64,000 bases of DNA from Nocardioides sp. Iso805N (GTDB lineage: Bacteria; Actinomycetota; Actinomycetes; Propionibacteriales; Nocardioidaceae): NCBI RefSeq assembly GCF_000364605.1, contig NZ_KB822575.1:358237-422236 (forward strand), given 5' to 3'. Positions 20,669 through 29,593 of the stretch are shown here, in pieces; the stretch's first letter is position 1; the number at the start of each line of letters is the position of its first letter. The notes under the pieces are model-generated. The model was not told the DNA's origin and ran no database searches. It saw nothing but the letters and a program-made list of their open reading frames with translations. A program made the translations under genes and the position numbers.

Positions 20669-21697
20669 TCAGTCTCCGCCCAGCGCGGCCCGCGCCAGCT
20701 CGAGATAGGGCTCGACCGACTCGCCGGCGGTGTCGAAGCCCGGTCCGGATCCGGACCCGGAGCGGCGCCGGTGGTCGATGCCGGCCGCGATCACGGCGAC
20801 CTTGAAGTAGGCCAGCGCGAGGTGGAAGTCCCAGTCGGCCAGCACGCCGCCGGACACGCGCTCGTAGAGCGCCGCCAGCTCGGCGACGTCGGGCAGCATC
20901 GGGCTGGTCCAGGCACACGGCGCACCGATCAACAGGTCGAAGACCGGCGTCCGGTAGGCGCACATCGTCGCCACGTCGGCGACCGGGTCGCCGATCGTCG
21001 AGAGCTCCCAGTCGACGACCGCCGCGATCCGCGGGTCCGCACCGTCGAGATCGACGATGGTGTTGTCGATCCGATAGTCGCCGTGCACGATGCCGGTCGC
21101 CCGCTGCACAGGTACGGCGGAGCCCAGCGCGGCACTGACCTCTCGCGCCAGCCCGTCCACGCCGGGGGTGCCGACGAGCTCCCACTGTCCCGACCAGCGC
21201 CGCAGCTGGCGGGCGGCGTACTCGTCGGGCCGGCCGAACCGCTCCAGGCCGACGGCCACGTGGTCGACGGCGTGCAGGGCGGCCAGCGTCTCCACCAGCG
21301 TCTCCACCAGGGCGCTGACCGTCTCGCGACCGAGATCCTCGAGCTCGGTGCGGACCTGGATCGAGCGACCGCCGACGTACTCGCTGATCAGGAACGGGCC
21401 GCCGATCAGCCCCTCGTCCTCACACACTGCGACCGCCGCCGGCACCGGCACGGCACTCGTGCGCAGCGCCGCGGTGACGCGGTACTCGCGAGCGACGTCG
21501 TGGGCCGAGGGCGTGCGACCACGGCGGGGTGGGGTGCGCAACACCCAGCTGTGCGCACCGTCGGTGAGCCGGAAGGTGAGGTTGGAGCGACCGCCGGCGA
21601 TCAGATCGGAGTGCAGCGGCGCTGCTACTGAGACCCCGGCGCCGTCGAGCACCTCGGCGATGGCGACCAGATCGCTGGCCGACAGTGTCTCGGCCAT
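20669..21697 (-). CDS. APH-type phosphotransferase linked to acyl-CoA dehydrogenase
   Basis: A 342-residue kinase-fold protein of the aminoglycoside phosphotransferase/ACAD10-11 N-terminal type. The catalytic loop is HGDYRIDN and the metal-binding DWE motif is VVDWELSTIGDP. Its ATG shares one base with the stop of the acyl-CoA dehydrogenase gene (TGATG). The same pair is fused into one protein in eukaryotic ACAD10/ACAD11 and paired in bacterial levulinate degradation, where it phosphorylates 4-hydroxyacyl-CoAs. A hydroxyacyl-CoA kinase role is thus more likely than antibiotic resistance. Confidence 0.88.
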   Translation of the reverse strand: MAETLSASDLVAIAEVLDGAGVSVAAPLHSDLIAGGRSNLTFRLTDGAHSWVLRTPPRRGRTPSAHDVAREYRVTAALRTSAVPVPAAVAVCEDEGLIGGPFLISEYVGGRSIQVRTELEDLGRETVSALVETLVETLAALHAVDHVAVGLERFGRPDEYAARQLRRWSGQWELVGTPGVDGLAREVSAALGSAVPVQRATGIVHGDYRIDNTIVDLDGADPRIAAVVDWELSTIGDPVADVATMCAYRTPVFDLLIGAPCAWTSPMLPDVAELAALYERVSGGVLADWDFHLALAYFKVAVIAAGIDHRRRSGSGSGPGFDTAGESVEPYLELARAALGGD

Positions 21698-22851
21698 CAG
21701 TCCTCCGCGCCGTAGCGGCGTGCGGCCCGCTTGGCGATCGACCAGCGGTGCACCTCCGACGGCCCGTCGTAGACCCGGAAGGGTCGCAGCTCGCGAGCGA
21801 TCTTGGCGACCGGAAGCTCGCGGGAGACGCCGAGGCCGCCGCACAGCTGCACCGAGCGGTCGGCGACCCGGCCGAGTGCCTCGGCGGCGAAGGTCTTGGC
21901 GATCGAGGTCTCCTGAGAGGCCCGCTCGCCCGCGTCCAGGGCGGCGCAGGCCTCGCGCAGCAGGGCGCGGGTGGCGGCCAGGTCGATCTCGTTGTCGGCG
22001 ATCAGCTGCTGGGCCATGCCGAGGTCGGCGAGCCGGGAGCCGAACATCCTGCGCTCGGTCGCGTAGCGCACCGCCGTCTCGTGGGCTCGTTGGGCGGCAC
22101 CGGTCCAGCGCATCACGTGCGTCATCCGCGCCGGCCCCAGTCGCACCTGGGCGTAGCGGAAGCCCTGGCCGGGCTCGCCGAGCACGTCCTCGTCGGAGAC
22201 GAACAGGTCGGTGAAGGTCAGCTCGCAGTGGCCGCCGATCATCGAGCGGTCCATCGTGCCGAGGTGCCGGTCCAGCGTGATCCCGGGAGCGTCGGCCGGC
22301 GCGAGGAACATGGTGGCACCGCCTGGCGTCTGTGCCATCACGATGTAGAACCCGGTGCCGTCCGCGCCGGTGATGAACCGCTTGCGGCCGTTGATCCGCC
22401 AGCCGCCGTCGACCTTGGCCGCCTCGGTCGTCAGGGACTCCGGGTCGGAGCCCGCACCGGGCGCAGGCTCGGTCATCGCGAAGGCCGAGCGGCACTCACC
22501 GGCGACCAGCGGCCGCAGGTAGCGCTCGCGCTGGGTCGGGGTGCCGACGTGGTCGAGCAGGTGGATGTTCCCCTCGTCGGGCGCGTTGACGTTGATCGCC
22601 ATCGGCCCGAAGAGCGAGTAGCCGGCCTCCTCGAAGACCGGCGCCCGCTCGGTCATGTTCAGCCCGAGTCCGCCCAAGTCGCGGGGTCCGTGGGGCGTCA
22701 GCAGGCCGAGCTCGGAGGCCCGGGCCTGGAGGCGCACCCGCAACTGGTCCCCGCCGGCCGCCTCGACGTCGCCGTCGAACTCATCGTCGATCGGCAACAC
22801 CTCGCCGCGCACGAACGCGCGCGTGTCCGCGACCAGCTTCCGGAGATCCAT
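21697..22851 (-). CDS. Acyl-CoA dehydrogenase (ACAD10/11-like)
   Basis: A 384-residue flavoprotein dehydrogenase. AFAMTEPAPGAGSDP is the FAD-contacting stretch, RMFGSRLADLGMAQ the middle motif, and YDGPSEVHRWSIAKR the C-terminal motif with a probable catalytic Glu, as in the ACAD10/11 branch. The ATG at 22851 is preferred over a GTG nine bases upstream because GAGGAG is then properly spaced. A 28-bp perfect palindrome lies 14 bp upstream, and the gene is coupled to the phosphotransferase, so both are probably repressed by the adjacent TetR protein until an acyl-CoA is present. Confidence 0.92.
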   Translation of the reverse strand: MDLRKLVADTRAFVRGEVLPIDDEFDGDVEAAGGDQLRVRLQARASELGLLTPHGPRDLGGLGLNMTERAPVFEEAGYSLFGPMAINVNAPDEGNIHLLDHVGTPTQRERYLRPLVAGECRSAFAMTEPAPGAGSDPESLTTEAAKVDGGWRINGRKRFITGADGTGFYIVMAQTPGGATMFLAPADAPGITLDRHLGTMDRSMIGGHCELTFTDLFVSDEDVLGEPGQGFRYAQVRLGPARMTHVMRWTGAAQRAHETAVRYATERRMFGSRLADLGMAQQLIADNEIDLAATRALLREACAALDAGERASQETSIAKTFAAEALGRVADRSVQLCGGLGVSRELPVAKIARELRPFRVYDGPSEVHRWSIAKRAARRYGAED

Positions 22852-22864
22852 CTGCCCCACTCCT

Positions 22865-22892
22865 CACCGACCGAGCGATCGCTCGGTCGGTG
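22865..22892. promoter_or_regulatory. TetR-type operator, 28-bp perfect palindrome
   Basis: Palindrome of two 14-bp arms with core CCGAGCGATCGCTCGG, 14 bp upstream of the acyl-CoA dehydrogenase start and downstream of tetR. It resembles the CGAGCG-N-CGCTCG operators bound by fatty-acid-related TetR regulators. Confidence 0.8.
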
Positions 22893-22963
22893 TCGAGGAT
22901 GACATCGGGCAGGGCCACGGTCAAGGCCGACGGAGCAACGGCCGGGCCGATGGCCGACGAACG

Positions 22964-23033
22964 ACTCGACCGGAACGGAGGCCCGACTCGACCCGAACGG
23001 AGGCCCGACTCGACCGGGACGGAGGCCCGACTC
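22964..23033. repeat. Three tandem copies of a 22-bp unit
   Basis: Near-identical units at 22964-22985, 22986-23007 and 23008-23029 (unit begins ACTCGACC and ends GAGGCCCG), plus four bases of a fourth copy. They lie between tetR and the acyl-CoA dehydrogenase gene and touch the tetR stop. Confidence 0.85.
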
Positions 23034-23652
23034 AGACCGCGTTGGGCAGTGCCCGGGCGAGCATCAGCTGGCGCCGCACCACCTCTTCGGGCGCGAGCGG
23101 GCCGTCCTCGCGGTACCACGTCGCGATCCCCACGCAGAGCATCGCGACAGCGCGGGCGGCGTCATCCGGATACGGCGTGGCGAACACGCCGGTGGCACAG
23201 CCCTCGCGGATCGCCTGCGCGATCAGCCGCTGCAGCTCGTCACGCAGGGCGACGCAGCTCGCCCGGTTGTCGGCGTCCAGGCTGCGCAGCTCGGTGGAGG
23301 CGACGAAGGACTCGGCGCGGCGGAACATGTGGAAGCGGATCAGGCACTCGGCGAGCGCATCGAAGCGCTCCCGCGGCCCGGCACCGGCAACCGTGCCGGC
23401 GGCGGAGACCGACGCGAGGGCGTCCTGGCACCGCGCCAGCAGGTCCTTCAGCACCACCTGCATCAGCGAGACCAGGATCTGCTGCTTGGAGGCGTAGTGG
23501 TGGTAGACGCCCGGCACCGATAGCCCGGCACCGGCCGCGACGTCGCGGATGCTGGTCGCGTCGTACCCGCGCTCGGCGAACGCGTCCAGCGCGGAGCGCA
23601 GGATGCCTGTCAGCGGCGTCGGTCCATACTCGCGCCAGGTCTCGGCCGTCAC
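23032..23652 (-). CDS. TetR-family transcriptional regulator
   Basis: A 206-residue regulator. The N-terminal helix-turn-helix (about 25-60) contains ATSIRDVAAGAGLSVPGVYHHYASKQQIL; the rest is the helical ligand-binding domain. The GTG start gives a normal length. It is oriented with the downstream dehydrogenase/kinase pair, whose promoter carries a 28-bp palindrome, so it probably represses them and responds to an acyl-CoA or its precursor. This resembles KstR2/FadR-like control, but the ligand is unknown. Confidence 0.92.
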   Translation of the reverse strand: MTAETWREYGPTPLTGILRSALDAFAERGYDATSIRDVAAGAGLSVPGVYHHYASKQQILVSLMQVVLKDLLARCQDALASVSAAGTVAGAGPRERFDALAECLIRFHMFRRAESFVASTELRSLDADNRASCVALRDELQRLIAQAIREGCATGVFATPYPDDAARAVAMLCVGIATWYREDGPLAPEEVVRRQLMLARALPNAV

Positions 23653-23682
23653 GGTGGCTGAGCCTAGCCACCACGCCCGGCG

Positions 23683-24336
23683 TCAGGCCCCGAGCACAGC
23701 CCTTTCGGCACCGATCGTGGTGTCCTCACCGTGGCCGGTATGCACCACGGTCTCGTCCGGCAGTGCGAACAGCGCTGCCCGGATCGAGGCCTCCAACGTC
23801 GGCCGGTCGCTGTAGGAGCGGCCGGTGGCGCCCGGTCCGCCGTGGAAGAGCGTGTCACCGGTGAAGACGCAGCCCAGCTCGGGCGCATAGAGGCAGACCG
23901 CGCCGGGCGCGTGGCCGGGGGTGTGCAGCACCCGCAGCGTCGTCCCGGCGACCTCCAGCGACATCCCGTCGGCCAGGTCGAGGTCCCACAGCTCGCCGTC
24001 GACGTCGTCCGGGCCGCCGTGCGTCAGCTCCCACAGCGGCCTGTCGTCGGGGTGCAGCATGATGGGCGCACCCGAGCCGCCATTGACGGCGACGCGCAGG
24101 GCGGGGGCGACGCGCACGTGGTCGTCGTGGGCGTGGGTGCACACGATCGCCTTGACCCGCCGGTCACCGACGATCGCCAAGATGTCCTCGACCGAGTGGG
24201 GTGCATCGATCACGATGCACTCGGTGTCGTCGCCGACGACCCAGACGTTGTTGTCCACCTGATGCGTCTCACCGTCGAGGCTGAAGGTCCCCGAGGTCAC
24301 GCCGTGGTCGACGCGCACCGACCCGGAGCCACTCAC
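23683..24336 (-). CDS. MBL-fold hydrolase, partner of mycothiol-dependent formaldehyde dehydrogenase
   Basis: A 217-residue metallo-beta-lactamase-fold protein. Metal ligands are visible in CTHAHDDHV (HxHxDH), [15 protein letters not shown] and a late HTGHGEDT, the glyoxalase II-like set. The GTG start overlaps the mycothiol dehydrogenase stop by 4 bp. In mycobacteria the same two genes are adjacent (Rv2259/Rv2260 order). A thioesterase that releases formate from S-formyl-mycothiol is a plausible role, but it is inferred from context. Confidence 0.88.
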   Translation of the reverse strand: MSGSGSVRVDHGVTSGTFSLDGETHQVDNNVWVVGDDTECIVIDAPHSVEDILAIVGDRRVKAIVCTHAHDDHVRVAPALRVAVNGGSGAPIMLHPDDRPLWELTHGGPDDVDGELWDLDLADGMSLEVAGTTLRVLHTPGHAPGAVCLYAPELGCVFTGDTLFHGGPGATGRSYSDRPTLEASIRAALFALPDETVVHTGHGEDTTIGAERAVLGA

Positions 24337-25445
24337 AGCACGACCACCGAGCGCAGCACGTCGCCGTGGTGCATCTTCTCGAAGGCAGCCTCCACCTCGT
24401 CGATGGCGATCTCCTCGGAGACGAAGGCGTCCAGGTCCAGGCGGCCCTGCCGATACAGGTCGATCAGCATCGGGAAGTCGCGCGAGGGCAGGCAGTCGCC
24501 GTACCAGCTGGACTTCAGTGCCCCGCCACGACCGAAGACGTCGATCAGCGGCAGGTCCGGCACCTTCATGTCCGGAGTCGGTACGCCGACAAGCACCACG
24601 GTGCCGGCCAGGTCGCGGGCATAGAACGCCTGCTTCCACGTCTCCGGGCGCCCGACGGCCTCGATGACCACGTCGGCACCCTCCGCGCCCTCGTGGAACT
24701 GCGCCGAGATCCGCTTGATCTCCTCGACCGCGTCGACCTGGGAGGAGTCGACGGTGTGGGTCGCGCCGAGCGCCTCGGCCTGGGCCAGCTTCTTGGCGTC
24801 GATGTCGACGGCGATGATCGGGTTGGCACCGGCCAGGGCCGCCCCCGCGATCGCCGCCACCCCGACGCCACCGCAGCCGATCACCGCGACCGACTTGCCG
24901 CGGGTCGCTCCGCCGGTGTTGATCGCCGCGCCGATGCCGGCCATCACGCCGCAGCCCAGCAGGCCGGCCGCTGCCGGTCGGGCCTCGGGGTCGACCTTGG
25001 TGCACTGCCCCGCCGCGACCAGCGTCTTGTCCGCGAAGGCGCCGATGCCGAGCGCGGGCGAGAGCTCGGTGCCGGCCCCCTCCCCCTCAGCGAGGCTCAT
25101 CTTCTGCGTCGCGTTGTGGGTGTTGAAGCAGTACTGCGGCTCGCCGCGCTTGCACGCCCGGCACTGGCCGCACACCGCACGCCAGTTCAGCACCACGAAG
25201 TCGCCCGGTGCCACCTCCGTCACGCCCGAGCCGACCGACTCCACCACGCCCGCGGCCTCGTGGCCCAGCAGGAAGGGGAAGTCGTCGTTGATGCCGCCCT
25301 CGCGGTAGTGCAGGTCGGTGTGGCAGACCCCGCACGCCTGGATCGCGACCACCGCCTCGCCCGGACCGGGATCGGGGATGTTGATGGTGACGAGCTCGAC
25401 GGGCGCACCCTTGGACCGGGCGATGACACCCTTGACCTGCTGCAT
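24333..25445 (-). CDS. mscR: S-(hydroxymethyl)mycothiol dehydrogenase (formaldehyde detoxification)
   Basis: A 370-residue zinc alcohol dehydrogenase of the mycothiol-dependent class. It oxidises the formaldehyde-mycothiol adduct with NAD and, in M. tuberculosis, also reduces S-nitrosomycothiol. Catalytic zinc ligands are in CGVCHTD and GHEAAG, the structural zinc uses the Cys cluster [15 protein letters not shown], and the Rossmann motif is GCGGVG. The ATG at 25445 has GAAAGG upstream. It is followed by the coupled MBL hydrolase. Its presence fits a mycothiol-using actinobacterium. Confidence 0.94.
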   Translation of the reverse strand: MQQVKGVIARSKGAPVELVTINIPDPGPGEAVVAIQACGVCHTDLHYREGGINDDFPFLLGHEAAGVVESVGSGVTEVAPGDFVVLNWRAVCGQCRACKRGEPQYCFNTHNATQKMSLAEGEGAGTELSPALGIGAFADKTLVAAGQCTKVDPEARPAAAGLLGCGVMAGIGAAINTGGATRGKSVAVIGCGGVGVAAIAGAALAGANPIIAVDIDAKKLAQAEALGATHTVDSSQVDAVEEIKRISAQFHEGAEGADVVIEAVGRPETWKQAFYARDLAGTVVLVGVPTPDMKVPDLPLIDVFGRGGALKSSWYGDCLPSRDFPMLIDLYRQGRLDLDAFVSEEIAIDEVEAAFEKMHHGDVLRSVVVL

Positions 25446-25570
25446 GTCGCGAACCTTTCGGCGTCGGAGGCGATAGCCACAGCATGCCCCACCCGCGTGC
25501 ACCCAAGCGCAGCGGGCGGGGGCTGTCTTTTACATCGCGGCAGTGGTCAAATGTCGGTCAGGTGGCCAAG

Positions 25571-25858
25571 ATGACAATCGAGCGGACCATCCGGCGCCGC
25601 GCAGGAGAGCCACTGGCACGGGGGTTCGACATGGCAGGACCGGTCTCAGAGTCGAAGACGGTGCGCGTGAGGGCCGTCATCGCGGGGATCCTCGTGGTCC
25701 TCGCCCTGGTGTTCGTCTTCCAGAACACCTCCTCGCGCCGGGTGCACTTCCTGTTCTGGTCCGTCTCGATGCCGACCTGGATCTGGCTGCTGATCATCTT
25801 CGCGGTCGGTGTGGTGGTCGGCTCGATGTTCCCCTGGCTGCGGAAGAAGCGCACTTGA
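25571..25858 (+). CDS. LapA/DUF1049-domain small membrane protein
   Basis: A 95-residue protein with two transmembrane helices (about 35-55 and 68-90) around a short QNTSSRRVHFLFWSVSMP loop, the pattern of the LapA (DUF1049) family, ending in basic residues. The ATG at 25571 is chosen; an ATG at 25631 after a GGGGG stretch would remove 20 basic residues and is also possible. Members affect envelope or lipopolysaccharide assembly in Gram-negatives; the role in actinobacteria is unknown. Confidence 0.8.
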   Translation: MTIERTIRRRAGEPLARGFDMAGPVSESKTVRVRAVIAGILVVLALVFVFQNTSSRRVHFLFWSVSMPTWIWLLIIFAVGVVVGSMFPWLRKKRT

Positions 25859-26951
25859 GGCGACCGGTGACAGGGTCGGTGACGCCCTGAACGGCCAACG
25901 CCGCGCCTGGCTGCTTCGAGGTGTCCTGGTCGTGGTGGCCGCGGTGGTCACCGTCGTCGCGGTGCGGCTGATCGGTCAGGTCGACTGGGGCGAGGTGTGG
26001 GACGCGCTCAACCACCTGGACTGGTGGCAGGTGCCGGTGCTGATCGCCCTGCTCCTGGTGCGCCAGACGCTCAACGCGCTGCCGCTCTCCCTCTACATCG
26101 AGGGCGTCTCGCCCTACCGGGCGACGCTCAACGACCAGGTGGCCATCCTGATGTCGACGATCGCGCCGCCGCCCAGCGACCTGGCCATCCGCACGGCGAT
26201 GTTCAGCTCGTGGGGCGTCTCGGTCGCGCGCGGCATGGCCGGCACGGTGATGAACACGCTCACCTTCTACATCGTCCGGTTCAGCGCCCCGGCCGCCGGG
26301 CTCCTGCTCGTGATGATCAAGGGCGACGCGCTGGGCATCCGGCTGATCGACCTGGCCAGCATCGGCATCGCCACCACCATGGTGGTCGTGCTGATGCTGG
26401 TGATGCGCAGCGAGGCGCTCGCGGGCACGATCGGCCGGCGCGCCGGCCGCGTCGCTCGACGGTTCCGCGACGTCGATCCGGAGGCCTGGGCACAGCGCTG
26501 CATCAGGTTCCGGGAGGACGTCGCGGCGCGCTTCCGCTACGGGTTCCCGCGCTCGCTGATGTCGCTGAGCGCGATGCTCCTGGTGGACGCGACCATGCTG
26601 ATCCTGTGCCTGCGCTTCGTGGGTCTGGGCCCGGCCGACGCACCGATCGTCGAGGTCGTCGCCGCCTACCTGATCGCCTACCCACTCACCCTCTTCCCGT
26701 TCTCCGGCCTCGGGCTCGTCGACGCGGTGGTGCTGGCAGCCGTCTGTGCCGTCGGCGGACAGGACGTCGAGGCCGTCGCCGTCGCCGCCCTGATCGTGTG
26801 GCGGGTCTTCATCGTCGGCGGTCCGATCGTCCTCGGAGTCGTCGCGATGGCGATCTGGCGGCGTACGGCCGAGGGCCCGACCACCATCAAGAGCATCGTC
26901 CGCAGCGCACGCAAGGGCACCGACCCCACCGGAAGGGAAGCAGCACCATGA
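25809..26951 (+). CDS. Lysylphosphatidylglycerol synthase TM-region-like membrane protein (UPF0104)
   Basis: About 380 residues with seven to eight transmembrane segments, matching the flippase-like LPG_synthase_TM family. Characteristic stretches include LNDQVAILMSTIAPPPSDLAIR and YPLTLFPFSGLGLVDA. Members move lipid or polyprenyl-linked molecules across the membrane, and no tRNA-dependent synthetase domain is attached here. The start is uncertain: the only early GTG (25809) overlaps lapA by 50 bp, and no ATG or GTG follows before the first helix near 25920. The end overlaps the amidohydrolase start by 4 bp. Confidence 0.8.
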   Translation: MWWSARCSPGCGRSALEATGDRVGDALNGQRRAWLLRGVLVVVAAVVTVVAVRLIGQVDWGEVWDALNHLDWWQVPVLIALLLVRQTLNALPLSLYIEGVSPYRATLNDQVAILMSTIAPPPSDLAIRTAMFSSWGVSVARGMAGTVMNTLTFYIVRFSAPAAGLLLVMIKGDALGIRLIDLASIGIATTMVVVLMLVMRSEALAGTIGRRAGRVARRFRDVDPEAWAQRCIRFREDVAARFRYGFPRSLMSLSAMLLVDATMLILCLRFVGLGPADAPIVEVVAAYLIAYPLTLFPFSGLGLVDAVVLAAVCAVGGQDVEAVAVAALIVWRVFIVGGPIVLGVVAMAIWRRTAEGPTTIKSIVRSARKGTDPTGREAAP

Positions 26952-28288
26952 GCGCACCATTCGCCCTGGTCGAGGCCACGGTCGTGACCGGCGACAGCGC
27001 CGGCACCGTCGTGCCGGGGATGACGATCGTGGTCGACGACGACGGCCGCATCGGGCAGGTCGGCAGCACCGCCGCGGTCACCGTGCCGAGCGGCTACCGC
27101 CGCATCGAGGCGAGCGGACTCTTCGTCGTACCTGGGCTGATCAACGCCCATGCGCACCTGTTCGCCGACGGCAAGCCGCTGCCGCCGATCCTGCTCAAGG
27201 AGTCCGCCGAGTCGCTGGTCTCGGCGTTCATGCACAGCCCCGCCGGCGGCTGGATGCTCAAGCGACGCACCAGGACCAACGTGCTCACCCAGCTGCACTC
27301 CGGCGTGACCACGCTGCGCAGCGTGGGCGATGTGGGCTACGAGGTCGTCGCCGTCGCCAACGAGATCGCCGCGGGCAAGTACGTCGGGCCCCGCGTGCTC
27401 GCGTCCGGTCCGCTGATGGCCATCACCGGCGGCCACGGCGCTCCCCAGATCGCGCTGATCAGCGACTCTCCCTGGGACGCGCGCCGCAACGTGCGCCGCA
27501 GCCTGCGCAAGGGCGTGACGGCGATCAAGATCGCCGCCACCGGCGGTGTCACCGACGCTCGGGTCGTCGGCGAGGCGGGTCGCCCTCAGATGACCGAGGA
27601 GGAGATGACAGCGATCTGCGAGGAGGCGCACAACGCCGGCATCGTGGTCGCCGCACACGCGCAGAGCCAGGCCGGCATCACCGCCGCGCTGCGCGCCGGA
27701 GTCGACACCATCGAGCACGGCTCGAGCATGAGCGACGAGATGACCAGCCTGTTCAAGGACAACCCGCGCTCGCTGCACGGCACCTCGGCGCTGATCCCGA
27801 CCCTGCAGGCGTGCCTGCCCCTGGTCAAGCTCGATCCGAGGATCACCGGCATCAACGCCATCGCCCGGGCGAACGCCGAGATGATCGGCGAGGAGATGCT
27901 GCAGGGCATCAGGGACGCCCTGGCCAACGACATCGCGATCGGCATGGGCACCGACTCGGCGCTGACCCATGTCACCCACTACAACACCTGGCGCGAGCTC
28001 GACATGCTCGTGCGCTTCGGCGGCCTGACCCCGGCCCAGGCACTGCACGCGGCGACCCAGTCCAACGCCCGCATCCTGGGCCTCGACACCGTCACCGGGT
28101 CGATCCGGACCGGGCTGGCCGCCGACCTCGTCGTCCTCGACGAGAACCCGCTGACGAGCTTCAGGACCTTCACCGCACCGCGCTACGTCGTGGTCGGCGG
28201 AGCCGTCCTGGAGGCGCCGGCCGTCACCCGTTTCGCCGAGATCGACGAGCGGCTCGACTCCCTCGAGAACGACCCGTCCGCCCGCTAG
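26948..28288 (+). CDS. Amidohydrolase family protein (imidazolonepropionase/prolidase-like)
   Basis: A 446-residue metal-dependent hydrolase. Metal ligands are in NAHAHL (HxH), AAHAQ, EHGSSM and GMGTDSALTH (Asp); IKIAATGGV contains the lysine that is often carboxylated. The N-terminal and C-terminal beta-sandwich pieces flank the barrel (LVVPGLINAHAH to GLAADLVVLDENPL). The ATG overlaps the flippase-like gene by 4 bp. Close relatives cleave Xaa-Pro or Xaa-Arg dipeptides or cyclic amides; the substrate here is unknown. No signal peptide, so cytoplasmic. Confidence 0.9.
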   Translation: MSAPFALVEATVVTGDSAGTVVPGMTIVVDDDGRIGQVGSTAAVTVPSGYRRIEASGLFVVPGLINAHAHLFADGKPLPPILLKESAESLVSAFMHSPAGGWMLKRRTRTNVLTQLHSGVTTLRSVGDVGYEVVAVANEIAAGKYVGPRVLASGPLMAITGGHGAPQIALISDSPWDARRNVRRSLRKGVTAIKIAATGGVTDARVVGEAGRPQMTEEEMTAICEEAHNAGIVVAAHAQSQAGITAALRAGVDTIEHGSSMSDEMTSLFKDNPRSLHGTSALIPTLQACLPLVKLDPRITGINAIARANAEMIGEEMLQGIRDALANDIAIGMGTDSALTHVTHYNTWRELDMLVRFGGLTPAQALHAATQSNARILGLDTVTGSIRTGLAADLVVLDENPLTSFRTFTAPRYVVVGGAVLEAPAVTRFAEIDERLDSLENDPSAR

Positions 28289-28326
28289 AGAGAACCGTCC
28301 TCCCGCCACCACCGAAAGGCACTGTC

Positions 28327-28710
28327 ATGCATGGCTTCTGGGAATTCTTCTGGTTCGTCGTCGTCTTCTTCCTCCTGATGGCCTATCTGGTGCTGTTCTT
28401 CCAGATCATGGTCGACATCTTCCGCGACCGCGGCCTGAGCGGCTTCGCGAAGGCGGTCTGGGTCTTCTTCCTGATCGTGCTTCCGATCATCACCTCGCTG
28501 ATCTACGTCGTCACCCGCGGGCGCGAGATGACCGAGCGCACGATCGCCCGCGAGCAGGCGGCCCAGTCCGAGGCCGACACCTACATCCGCACCGTCGCGG
28601 CCGGCGCGGCATCCCCGGCTGAGGAGATCGCCCGCGCGAAGAGCCTGCTCGACACCGGCGCGATCAATGAGACCGAGTACCAGACGCTGAAGGCCAAGGC
28701 GCTCGCCTGA
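28327..28710 (+). CDS. PLDc_N/SHOCT-domain membrane protein
   Basis: A 127-residue protein with an N-terminal pair of transmembrane helices around a FRDRGLSGFAKAVW loop (PLDc_N type), a charged middle, and a C-terminal SHOCT motif (EEIARAKSLLDTGAINETEYQTLKAKAL). SHOCT modules occur at the ends of many membrane proteins and probably mediate oligomerisation. It lies 38 bp after the amidohydrolase and ends before a hairpin. Function unknown. Confidence 0.85.
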   Translation: MHGFWEFFWFVVVFFLLMAYLVLFFQIMVDIFRDRGLSGFAKAVWVFFLIVLPIITSLIYVVTRGREMTERTIAREQAAQSEADTYIRTVAAGAASPAEEIARAKSLLDTGAINETEYQTLKAKALA

Positions 28711-28747
28711 GCGCACGCCACGGCCCTGGCCGTACGTCGATCGAGGC

Positions 28748-28788
28748 GACGGACGCCTGACCTGCACCTCGCAGATCAGGCGCCCGTC
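28748..28788. terminator. Terminator hairpin between SHOCT protein and tyrosine phosphatase genes
   Basis: Two 18-nt arms (28748-28765, 28771-28788) around a 5-nt loop. Both non-Watson-Crick positions become G-U pairs in the minus-strand transcript and A-C mismatches in the plus-strand one, so it favours termination of the phosphatase mRNA. Confidence 0.6.
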
Positions 28789-28792
28789 GTGC

Positions 28793-29488
28793 TCAGCGGC
28801 CCACGAAGCGGGCGCGGAAGCGCTCGAGCGCGGCCAGGTCGCCGCCGTGCTCGACGTACCAGCCCTCGACGCCACCCGGGTGCCCGGTCACCGTCTCCAC
28901 CACCAGGCGGCCGGCCTCCTCCGGCGCGGCGAACCACTCCTCGCGGGCCCGCTCCGGCTTGAGGCCGCCCGCGGCGGTGAGCCGGGCGATGACGCCGTCC
29001 ATCTGAGCCGCGGTCAACAGGTAGTCGGCCACGACGGCCTCGGGCTCGACGTCGGCGAGCAGCAGCAGCACGGCGACCACGATGCCGGTGCGGTCCTTGC
29101 CGGCGGCACAGTGGATGAGGGTCGGGCCGTCCGCCGCCAGCAGGCCGGGTACGGCGGTGACGCGCTCGGCCGCGGTCTCCAGGATCGAGGCGTAGACAGC
29201 GACCAGCCCCAGATCCGGCATCCGGCCGAGATCGCCCGCATCGTGCAGCTCGTGCGCGACGGTGACGGTGCTGGTCGGCCACGGGTACGGCGAGCGAGCC
29301 CGCTCCCGATCCGCCCGCAGGTCGATCACCGCCGCCGGTGGCCAGGCGACACCGTCGGGAAGGCCCGCCGGATCCAGGTCGCCGGCGTAGGGGGCGTCGC
29401 TGCGCAGCAGGACGCCGGGCAGCGTGCGGCCACCGGAGGTGAGCGGCAGGCCGCCGAGGTCACGGAGGTTGGCGAGGCGGGTAGTCAC
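28793..29488 (-). CDS. Tyrosine-protein phosphatase (PtpB/Y_phosphatase3 type)
   Basis: A 231-residue phosphatase. The Cys-x5-Arg signature HCAAGKDRTG holds the nucleophile; the N-terminal NLRDLGG and LLRSDAP motifs are typical of the actinobacterial Y_phosphatase3 family related to mycobacterial PtpB. No signal peptide, so it probably acts on cytoplasmic phosphoproteins or phosphoinositides. It lies downstream of mmpL on the same strand, separated by a strong hairpin, so it is probably a separate transcript. Confidence 0.9.
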   Translation of the reverse strand: MTTRLANLRDLGGLPLTSGGRTLPGVLLRSDAPYAGDLDPAGLPDGVAWPPAAVIDLRADRERARSPYPWPTSTVTVAHELHDAGDLGRMPDLGLVAVYASILETAAERVTAVPGLLAADGPTLIHCAAGKDRTGIVVAVLLLLADVEPEAVVADYLLTAAQMDGVIARLTAAGGLKPERAREEWFAAPEEAGRLVVETVTGHPGGVEGWYVEHGGDLAALERFRARFVGR

Positions 29489-29530
29489 ACCGAATCTCTA
29501 TCACCCGCGTGCGAACGCCGGACGCCGGAC

Positions 29531-29573
29531 GCCGAGAGCGGGCCCCGGCCGGTGGCCGGGGCCCGCTCTCGGC
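29531..29573 (-). terminator. Strong terminator after the MmpL gene
   Basis: Perfect 20-bp stem (29531-29550, 29554-29573) with a 3-nt loop, 20 bp beyond the mmpL stop. Three direct copies of CGCCGGA-like sequence lie next to it. Confidence 0.8.
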
Positions 29574-29593
29574 GGAAAGGGTGGTCGTCGTGC

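Noticed and set aside
20669..21697. Aminoglycoside resistance kinase
   Set aside because: Fold and HGD motif match, but coupling to an acyl-CoA dehydrogenase and TetR operator points to acyl-CoA metabolism.
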